From Sophora flavescens (taxonomy: Eukaryota; Streptophyta; Magnoliopsida; Fabales; Fabaceae): a DNA stretch of 64,000 nucleotides. The translations under genes were made by a program, and so were the position numbers. The stretch's first letter is position 1. Each line of letters opens with the position of its first letter. The notes under the pieces are model-generated. The model had not been told where the DNA came from and made no database searches. It was given only the letters and a program-made list of their open reading frames with translations. The stretch lies in NCBI GenBank assembly GCA_030762895.1, contig CM061062.1:285444397-285508396 (forward strand), in the 5' to 3' direction. Below are positions 55,470-64,000 of the stretch, piece by piece.

Positions 55470-56372
55470 TTTGTGGATCCATCACTGAGTTTGACCCTGA
55501 CGGTGCCAACGCCCTGAGTCGAGAATCCATTCTTCACTGCAAGAATCTTCTGTGACAGCTAGAACATCCGAGCTTTCATACCCATCTGCCACAACAGCCA
55601 TATCTTTTGAATTGTGCTTATCATTGTTCTTCCTTTTTCTTTCGGGGCAATTCTTTCTGAAATGTCCCTCCTTGTGGCAGTAATAGCATTCCTTTTTGCC
55701 TTTGGATTTGGATCTATGCTTCCTATTCTTGCCCTTTTCTTATTTATTTTCAGATCTCCCTCTAACAAATAGTCCTTCTGCTTCCCCACCTTCACCTTTG
55801 CCATCAATAATTCTCCTCTTCATTTCTCTAGAATTAAGAGTGGCTTTAACCTCTTCCAAGGTGAGGCTTTCCCTGCCAAACATCATTGTAACCACCAAGT
55901 TCTCAAAAGAGGGAGGGAGTGAGCACAGAAGCATCATAGCTTGATCCTCATCATCAATCTTGACATCCACATTCTTTAGATCAAGAACTGCCTTTGTAAA
56001 TTGAGAGACATATTCTTTGATTGATGATCCTTCCTCCATCTTCAACTAGTGAAGTCTCTTCTTCAAATAGAGTTTATTTTTCAATGACTTTGTCATGTAT
56101 AAGCTTTCGAGTTTAAGCCAAACACCTACAGCAGTTGATTCATCAGCTACCTCACGAAGAACTTCATCACCCAAGGAAAGAATGATCATGCTATGTGCCT
56201 TGCTGACCAAGTCTTTCTTTTCTTTTTCTGAAAGTGTTGCAGGAAGTTTGGTTATTCCTGCCAAGGCTTCCTCGAGTCCTTGATGAACCAGAAGATCCTT
56301 CATCTTGATCCTCCATAGACTAAAGTCAGTTTCTCCATTGAATTTCTCCACATCGAACTTGGTAGTGCCCAT
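55470..56372 (-). pseudogene. Copia gag, zinc knuckle and protease remnant, copy B
   Basis: Starts at the ATG at 56372 (MGTTKFDVEKFNGETDFSLW, with the Trp intact). A TAG at 56046-56048 (Tyr in copy A) breaks the frame after LKKRLH. 56045-55740 continues KMEEGSSIKEYVSQFTKAVL to RGRSENK and a stop. The CX2CX4HX4C knuckle lies at about 55650-55692. WILDSG of the protease active site is followed immediately by sequence that normally lies some 30-40 codons later, the same deletion as in copy A. Confidence 0.9.
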
Positions 56373-56413
56373 CGCAGAATCAGCCCCAATTCGACAAAGC
56401 TATTGATACCAAT

Positions 56414-56917
56414 TGTTGTGGTTGCACACTGTTTCTTAATGCAAGAAACTGAACTGCTGCTAGAACAGAACCAATGCAGAAAAGGAATTGATGCAGATGA
56501 GAAGAGAAAGGAAAGAAGAATGGTGACACACACTGAATTATCGTGGTTCAGAGCTAAATTGTTCTAGCTCCTACATCCATACTGAGGTTGAAGATCACAA
56601 TCCACTATATCAAGAGTTTACAGTATAAGACTTCTAGATGAGTAATGCTCTTTCACACTTGCACTCACTTACAATATGGATTACACACCTTTCTTGATCT
56701 CACCTTGAGCAATTTGCTCCCTATTATATATTGCTATACAATCAAGCTATGACTTCTATGCTAACTGACTTTCCAGCCAAATAGGTAGTTACATTAGTTA
56801 TCCCTACCTAACTTTCCTAACTAACTCAACAAAGGCAACTAATCAGTTACATCACATAGCTTCTAAACACAGCATATTTCTATCTAAAACATTTGATGAT
56901 GCACCACGGATTCAACA
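56414..56917 (-). repeat. 5' LTR of copia copy B
   Basis: 504 bp, TGTTGTGGTTGC to GGATTCAACA, next to GCTAC at 56918-56922. The internal side carries TTGGTATCAATAGC on the minus strand, an initiator-Met-like primer site with mismatches. Confidence 0.93.
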
Positions 56918-57027
56918 GCTACAACATCTAGCTTTGGAGGATTCTCAATAGTGTTGTTTCGGTCATAGTCAAACTCCACTCCAGAGGTGTCTCTTGCACC
57001 CTCATCTGCCTATGCTATAAAAGAAGT

Positions 57028-57581
57028 GTGGAAACCATTGACCACACTTTCAGAGGTTGTCTTTGGGCAACCCAATGTTGGTTTTGCTCTCCCTTGGGCA
57101 TTCAGTTTTATCATCAAAGAGAAGAATCCTTTGCCCATTGGTTAACCTATTCAATAGAATGGGGAATTGAGGCGATGATCAGAAACGAGGAAGGAATTGT
57201 CATGGCAGTTGCTACATGGAAGGTGTCGTGTCTGAATGATTTGAGCATAGTAGAGACCATGGGAGTGATATTGGGCATGCTTTTCACCCTAGAGACTTTT
57301 TTCCTCGATATAGTCATAGAATCAGATGGTCAAAACATAGTCACATCCCTGCAATCTTAGAATCCACTGAACTCATACCTTGGAACGATAATAGCAGACT
57401 GTATTGCCTTAGAATCCTAGTTCTCAAATATCTCTCATTGTCATATAGGAAGATTGGGTAATCAAGCAGCCCATAATTTGTTAGCCAAATATGCATTGTC
57501 CCATTCTAGTCAAATATGGATTGAGGAAGCTCCTCCTATAAATGCTAATTATATTCTTTTGTACTTAAGTTCAATATCTGA
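57028..57581 (+). pseudogene. LINE-type zf-RVT / RNase H-like remnant, copy B
   Basis: Here the fusion between the zinc-binding end (VETIDHTFRGCLWATQCWFC) and the RNase H tail (AMIRNEEGIVMAVATWKVSC, VIESDGQNIVTSLQS) is open. The codon that is TGA in copy A is AGA here. It then meets a stop at 57358 before GRLGNQAAHNLLAKYA. Final TGA 57579-57581. It is a pseudogene, less damaged than copy A. Confidence 0.72.
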
Positions 57582-57668
57582 ATAAAATTTTCATTTCTTT
57601 CGTAAAAAAAAAAATCGTTTAGTAATAGCTAGTAAGATAGTTATATTGTTATTCAGGGAGGCATCTTT

Positions 57669-58837
57669 GGTGCACCACCCTCCTAAGTGGAGCAGTGGTG
57701 CACCAACCAGCTGTCCTGCTGTCCACCAATGGATGTGCCAGCTATATAAGTTCTTGTCGGTATGACTATTCAAAGTTTTCTTGTAGTCAAACCGGTATAT
57801 GAATAGTATCTGAGATGGAAATATAATGTATATTAGTAGTATTCGTCCTTCAAAATACGTTAAAAGTAAAATATTATTAAATCTTGTGTTTCTTTGTTTT
57901 TTGTGTTCGTCGAAATTCCCCCGATACCGGCACATGGAGACCGCCGCCTATAGTGGCTTTAGGCGGCGTAAGCGGCGATTCGGATGGGTTTAGTGTTTGA
58001 AGGTTTTTTCGCGGCGGGTGGGTAGTGGGCGGTAGCATTTTGAGGTGGAGGGGTCACGCTGCGACAACCCGAACCTGAACGACGATCTCGAGCTGAAGTT
58101 TGTAGACGAGCTCCAGCAAAATGACGATGAATGGGTTTTTTTTAGATCTGGTAAATGATGATGTCATAGGGGGAGTAGAAGGTTTTAATTTTGTAGATCT
58201 GGGTTTTCTACAGGGATACTCTGTTCTCCCAGCCTATAGCACAGCAACGTCCACAAGGGTGGGTGGCAAATTGCTGCTTCTAATATCAGAGCAACCATTG
58301 CATTAGATGAAAAATGAAGCACAAGGTCCTTCTTGCAGGCCTACACAGTACAACAGAGGATATAGAAGGCTTTATTCAGGAGCAAATAGTTTCCAATAGG
58401 TTTAGAATAAGTGTTTTTTTATTTGTTCTTAACAAAAATTCCCCATCCAAACACACCTAGATCAAGTAGTCACAACCTCACATGTATTGATAGTTGTATT
58501 TAGTAGTTCTGAATCCAATAGAAGAAAAAGGAGGGGTAGACAAAAAGGTGCCATGGAGAAAGGAATAGTCAAAAAAGAGAAAGTAAAAAAGATTACTGCC
58601 ATTCGTACTTTTTGACGTAATTGAATACATATTAATTAGTATTATTCTTTAATTTTTCAACTTTACAGAAAGTATTCGTAAGATAAGACATACGAAATTA
58701 AAGCTATACAGTATACTTTGACCGATATAATGGTATGATATGATTTGAAAAGTCAACAGATACAGTGGCAAAATAATTGGACAAGAGAATGACATGTAGG
58801 TGGTATACCACTGTTCCGCTATAGAGGGTGGTGCACC
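57669..58837. mobile_element. Inverted-repeat DNA element, copy B
   Basis: Same structure as 4753-5917, with a few substitutions in each terminal repeat (CCAACCAGC at the left, GCTATAGAGG at the right). Confidence 0.6.
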
Positions 58838-59129
58838 ATAGAAGGCCGGTCGTTATTTAGTTAGTGTAGTGTCAATTGGGGACAGTGTAACACGTTAGTG
58901 AATTTGGAACAAGTTCTTTATTATTTTGGAATCTTTCTTCTAACTGGAGAATACGAAATATTGTTAGTTGTATTGTTAGTTACTAGTTAGTTAATGCAGT
59001 ATATGAATAGGTCATTGGAGTCAATGTGACAAGTTAGTAAATCATTTGAAACAAATTCTTCAATTTGGAGTTCCCTGACTTGAAGAACATCTCCGGGTTT
59101 GACTTTAGAATTATGATTTTTAAACAATT

Positions 59130-59655
59130 GGCTCTATTTGACAAAAATAACTGATAAGTTAGCTTATGATTGATAAGTTAATTTTTAGCTAAAAGCTTAT
59201 AGCTGATAACTGATAGCTGAAAAGCTAGTTGATTGAATTTGAATTAGCGTTTGGTAAAATTAGTAGTTAAACTAACTTATAAATATAAAATGACATAAAA
59301 GGACATAATAATATGATTTTTATATAAATTCTTTTTGATAATTAAAGTTTTAAAAGTAGAATTTTATTTTTTATTTTTTTATTGAGTAATATAAATGAAA
59401 TGAAATGTTTATATGATTTTTTATATAAATTTTATCTTATGATAGGCAAGATAAAGTTGAAATTTTATTAAATTAATAATGATAAAAATGAAAGAAAAGT
59501 TAATAAGCTATCAAGCATAAACTAAACAAATTAGCTTATAAAGAAAAGTCATAAGCTAATATGATAAACTTGTTTACCAAATGTCTCTATTTTTGGCCAA
59601 ACATACTTATAAACTAGTAATTAAGTTATAAACTAGCTTATTAAACTTTCCAAAC
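59130..59655. mobile_element. A+T-rich palindromic MITE-like element, copy B
   Basis: Counterpart of 6199-6735, with small indels in T-runs near 59360-59425. Confidence 0.55.
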
Positions 59656-59968
59656 AAAGCGTTTGTACATGACACTTGTACAAAAACACTATATAGTATA
59701 TACTGTGTGAGTGTGCCCGGTGCTATATTATATGTCAAATTAATTAAACTGAATATATTATATATTATATACAGATATAAGATATTATCACTTGAATATC
59801 ATATCCGTTCACATAATAAAACTCTTTAAGTTTTTATATTTGATCATAAACTAAATGAGAATTTCACTTTATAATTATTAGATACATATTACATGATTAC
59901 AATTGTATTAATTTACTGGAATGTAATTTTTTAATAAAAGGTTAAGGAATAAGAATATATCCCAAGTT

Positions 59969-60229
59969 ACCAAAGGGGTATTGGTCTAGTACAAGCAACT
60001 AGCCCCCATAAGGAGGAGAACTCGGGGAACCTGGGTTCGAGTTCTTATGGAGTCATCCTCATTGGAAGACTGAGAACCAAGTGGTAAAATCATATTCAAT
60101 CAGTCGAACCAGATATTAATCTCATCATGGGCCCGAAGGACCTAAGTCGTGAGGATACTCTGATGGAACCATTCGGTCCAAAGGGCTAATTATAGTGATT
60201 CTGAAACAAAATAAATAAATAAATATATA
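59969..60229 (+). mobile_element. tRNA-derived SINE, copy B
   Basis: Flanked by TATCCCAAGTT at 59958-59968 and 60230-60240. Its box B (GGTTCGAGTTC) is closer to the tRNA consensus than that of copy A. The tail is AAAT-type. Confidence 0.8.
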
Positions 60230-60924
60230 TATCCCAAGTTTTACTAAATACCGATAATAGTACTTACCAATTACTTAGTAATAAATTCAAACAATCAAAT
60301 CTTAATTTTTTTTTTCACTGTTATTCTTTTCCTTTTTTGGGTGGGGGTTGAATTCGGGGGCAGCCCTGTTTTTCCTTTTTGTCGACTGATAGCCAACAGT
60401 AACACACATGGGTTATTGTCATAAAAAAAGCCATTTTAATTGAATTTTCCTTATTTTTTTAATTAAAACCTGTTTGCTACTATTAAACTGAAGTTTTTTT
60501 TAGGTTAAATTAAAGTTTCATATTAGTTTACAATTTGTATAGTATTTTTTATATTATATGATAATAGTGTTACACTGTTACATCACTAAAAGATATATCT
60601 ACTAAATTATTTAGAAGAAAAAAATCGAACACTATTTTGGGCTTTTTCATACTTTAAGGCCAATGTCGTGTTATCAACCTCGGGGAACTCTGCAAATTGA
60701 CTTTGCCTTACTCTGTTTTTCCTCAATGCCAAAAATGATAAGCCACATTCCAAATAAATAAAATAAAATAAAATTAGCAAGAAGAAAGATAATCACATCT
60801 CATCACAAGCATCACCTCTGGATAATCCTTCTTCTTGCTAATCGCATCTCATAAGAGTCATCACATATGCCTAAAGCTTATCTCAGAGTTTTTATTTTTA
60901 TTTTGAGAAATGTTAACAATATAT

Positions 60925-61195
60925 TTGTTTAACACTCTCTTCAACACTTTTTATTATGAATTAGAGAAATAAGGAATTGAATGACATCAAATGAATATAT
61001 TGAATCAATGAATTGAATTACAAGAGATTATCAACTCTCTTTATATAGAGCTTTACAAGATCAAAACAGAAAAGTAAAAAGCTAAGGCTGAGAGCTTAAC
61101 CAACTAACTAATCTTATCTATCTAGATATATCCTAACTAACAATATATCCTCAAAGGAAAAACCTGATAACTGATATAACAGAAATCAGATATCA
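60925..61195 (-). repeat. LTR-like promoter segment, copy B
   Basis: Counterpart of 8031-8300 with the TATATAAAGAGAG block at about 61034-61046. Confidence 0.4.
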
Positions 61196-61686
61196 GGGAC
61201 CATTGTGTACGTGGTCGACACCTTGAATTTTTGGACCATTTTATCGAGACATTATGTATTTTGAAGCTTGGTGTTGTTGGGACCATTGTGCATGTGGTCG
61301 ATACCTTGTTGGAGTCGAGGCATGACGGTTATTTTATTAACCATGTAGTTTCTTTGGCCTTCTAGCATTTGAGAGAAACTGAGGACTGACAAAGAAAATG
61401 ACAGTATGGCCGTTGGATCACATTGGCATGTCATTTTCTTTCTACACTCTACACTGATGACTAGTCGACGGAGTCGGTAATATTTGTAACTAAGGAAGGT
61501 CCCATATCAAAGGATATGACTACCACCATAATTCGATATTACTTGGCTTTTGTTTGATGAAGTCTTAATTATGTGTTGCATCTTGGGATCATTTGTTTTG
61601 TGGCCACATTAAATATATGCTATTAGCCCGAGAGTCGTTTTCGAAAATGTTTTCTACAAATTAAAATTACACAATTGATTTTGCCC

Positions 61687-62140
61687 AAGTGGGAGAATGT
61701 TAGAATTTTTTCTAATGATGTGGGCTACAATCAATTGTGACTTTTGGTTTGGATAAAAGGGCTAATATTATGATCCATTTGATGATGCTTAAGCCCGCTA
61801 ATATGGTGATCTATTCGTAATGGGCTATTGGCACCTAATATTGATCTGTGTGGGCGACAGTGTAGGCCTTAACCTATAGACCCGTAATGGGAGGTGCCTA
61901 TGGTTATTATTATTATTATATATAGTTGGCTAGGTCCCCTCTGCCGTCACGGATATCATAATCATTACTCTATGGCTTGCCATATTGACGACTGTGACTT
62001 GGGAGTGCGTGAACAGGCAGGGGAAGGCTTGGCCTTTTGTTTCAGGAACTTAATGATGTAGAAGCAATTCTTATTTCTCTTCTAGTGATCATGTTTTTAA
62101 CGAGGTAAATATAAATTTGGTGTTCTAAATTTTATATAAT
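61687..62140 (+). repeat. Polypurine tract and copia-type LTR start, copy B
   Basis: AAGTGGGAGAATG then TGTTAGAATTTT, as at 8797 in copy A, with a TATATATAG motif near 61918. Confidence 0.5.
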
Positions 62141-62579
62141 GTTATCCATGATGTTTCAATGTTCATATTACAAAATTTTCATATGGAGTATCAACCATCA
62201 AGCTAGCTTTACTGGCATATGGTATTGGAAACTTACTGGAAGCAGAATAGTTGAGCAGTTAGGACTATTCCTGGTGAAGAAATTTTCATTTGTAGTCATA
62301 TTCGTTTTAGAGACAGGCATTATAATGTGGAATGTAATTTATTAAATTTCTTTTGGAACGTAAAAAATTTCAGTATATAATGTCGTTGATGAAGTAATAT
62401 TATTATTTGCCAAACATAAAAAAAAATCTTTGATTTATCATCTAATGTCCATCAATTTAAACCATAAAAGCAATAACTTGTTTCTGAGCTATTTATATGT
62501 TTTTGAATTGTCTATCCAATAATATTGGAATCGATCATGTTGATATTTGGTTATAAAAATGGTATGATGGTTTATTGGC

Positions 62580-62755
62580 TTATTTACAAGTGTTGTCCTT
62601 TCATGTAAATATGTTGGAAATTGTTATATTTACAAGTGTCGTTTACAAGTGTCGTCCTTTCATGTAAATATGTTGGAAATTGTTCTCTTAATAACATTAA
62701 CATTTCAATGTTGTACATTCATGTAAATATGTTGGAAATTGTTCTCCTAATAACA
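62580..62755. repeat. Three-copy minisatellite, copy B
   Basis: The TTCATGTAAATATGTTGG units recur with the same spacing as in copy A; no change in copy number. Confidence 0.85.
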
Positions 62756-64000
62756 TTTCAATTCCTGGCAGCACAATTTGAATGTTGTAGTAGGAGTACT
62801 AGGGTTACTCTAACCCAAATACAAATCTCCAAAAGGAGCCACCATATCAACTATTTACATATGAAGGACCTTAGTCCATGTACAGTTCCAATAGGAAACA
62901 AAAGCCTAATTGCATGTTTGGTTCAGATTGTTTCTGCCACAAACGGGAAAATGTAAACCCAATACAATTTTTCAGGAAGCTCAAAATTGAAACTTTTGAT
63001 GAAAGGAACTTTGAACGAAAAAATTAGCAAATTTACATTGAATGCAATTTACAACAAGAATTATAATATTTGAACATCCAATTTCAGATACCGTACACCG
63101 TATGTGTTTATCCCCATCTCTCACTTACTTCTCATCTTTTTTATACACACATCCCAAAAATACACCAAAAATCCAAAGAGACATCATACGGTGTTCCAAA
63201 TTTGGTGTTCAAATATAATTTCTCTAGAACAAACAAGCCCTACAATGAATATGAGCATCAGTACATCAAAAAACAAAACACCAATGGCCCACACCTAAAA
63301 CACAGCAGCCCTTGTACCTTTAGAAAGTAGGTAGCGATGGCTTAGGACCAAATCAAAAACACTAAGCCACCATACGGGGAGACACTTAGTTGAACCAAAA
63401 GAAGAATGGCACCGTGAGGATAGTAGCCAACCAAATTAAATCAGCGCAGCACATAAAGAAGAAGCATAGCAGAAACCCCTTTAAGTAGAACCAGACAGAG
63501 ACAAATAACTTGCACCATACACACCGTGGAGCAACCAGCAACAGCTGGAATAACCTAGAAATATAGAATATAGATATATATTGGATTACTCCCTAGCAAT
63601 AGTAACACACATGCATGCAAATTACAAACACCTCCCACACCCACAATTCCTCATTCCTTTGTGATTTCATTAACACATAAACTTAAAATAAAAATTATAA
63701 CTAACTATACTATTTATATACTATTTTTACATCACTTTTATATTAACGATCACATGCCAATGTATATTATGTGGTGAATGCAGACGTTCATCAATTTTCA
63801 ATATTAATAATCGATTAACATTCCTTATCACCATATAATACATGTCTGTCATAAGTTATCAGTACGTTAATCAACAATATAAGTGACGTGAAAAAAAATA
63901 GCGTGTGAATATCTATTTTAACAAAATTTATGGATAATTAACCAAAAAAAATCCCCTTATACCTTGGATGCGCTATTAACAAAAAGAACTACTAAATTGG
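62756..64000. other. Non-coding stretch to the window end
   Basis: Counterpart of 9876-11108; no gene or boundary seen. Confidence 0.5.

Larger units (their letters stand above)
33532..56917 (-). mobile_element. Ty1/copia Tnt1/Tork-like retrotransposon, copy B, interrupted by Athila
   Basis: Two 504-bp LTRs (33532-34035 and 56414-56917) are bounded by GCTAC at 33527-33531 and 56918-56922. Removing the Athila element and its duplication leaves about 4904 bp. On the minus strand it encodes gag, CCHC, protease remnant, integrase, RT and RNase H. The purine tract beside the 3' LTR reads AAGGTGGAGATT on the minus strand (34036-34047), as in Tnt1-like elements. It shares several internal deletions with copy A and has its own private stops. 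Confidence 0.95.
56918..64000. repeat. Right copy of the segmentally duplicated flank
   Basis: Matches 4000-11108 throughout and is still matching when the window ends, so its true length is unknown. Confidence 0.95.

Overview
The window reads as transposon-dense plant nuclear DNA, A+T-rich, dicot and probably legume. The legume guess is an inference from the style of the MITEs, the CACTA subterminal repeats and the LTR families, not a match to a reference. I find no intact host gene. Everything recognisable is a transposable element, a remnant of one, or a host-gene fragment (WD40, WRKY) inside or beside one.

Layout. (1) 1-11108 is the left copy of a direct segmental duplication. It holds the 5' part of a Ty1/copia Tnt1/Tork-like element on the minus strand, then about 7.1 kb of shared flank with a LINE-type RNase H remnant, an inverted-repeat element, a palindromic MITE, a tRNA-derived SINE and LTR debris. 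(2) 11109-19417 is unique to this side. It holds a second LINE RNase H remnant (minus), a foldback MITE, a rearranged CACTA element carrying a spliced Ulp1-like (C48) protease gene (12798-16276, minus), an LTR-like piece, a WRKY coiled-coil fragment and a small MITE. (3) 19418-29787 is a three-level nest. A 1.1-kb Pack-MULE with a captured WD40 fragment (9-bp TSD AATTCTTTT) is split inside one terminal inverted repeat by a CACTA element (3-bp TSD ACA). The TNP2 transposase of that CACTA is split by a 4.45-kb solo LTR (5-bp TSD TAAAG). (4) 29788-33526 holds a 1.94-kb solo LTR (TSD GACTA), TATA-containing LTR-like sequence and another MITE. (5) 33527-56922 is the right copy of the copia element (TSD GCTAC). 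An 18.5-kb Athila-like Ty3/gypsy element (36988-55464, TSD ACAAT) is inserted in it, and an 8.2-kb Tekay/Del-like chromovirus (41230-49431, TSD TGTCA) is inserted in the Athila integrase. (6) 56923-64000 is the right copy of the duplicated flank and runs off the window.

History. The copia element inserted first: both copies share its right junction and several internal deletions. The region was then duplicated. Athila entered only the right copy; the uninterrupted target is visible in the left copy at 2550-2554. The chromovirus came last. By-eye LTR divergence agrees with this order. The coding regions together form the standard LTR-retrotransposon modules (gag, protease, integrase, RT, RNase H) and DNA-transposon modules (TNP2, DUF4218, DUF4216, Ulp1), but all of them carry breaks. 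The chromovirus is the least damaged.
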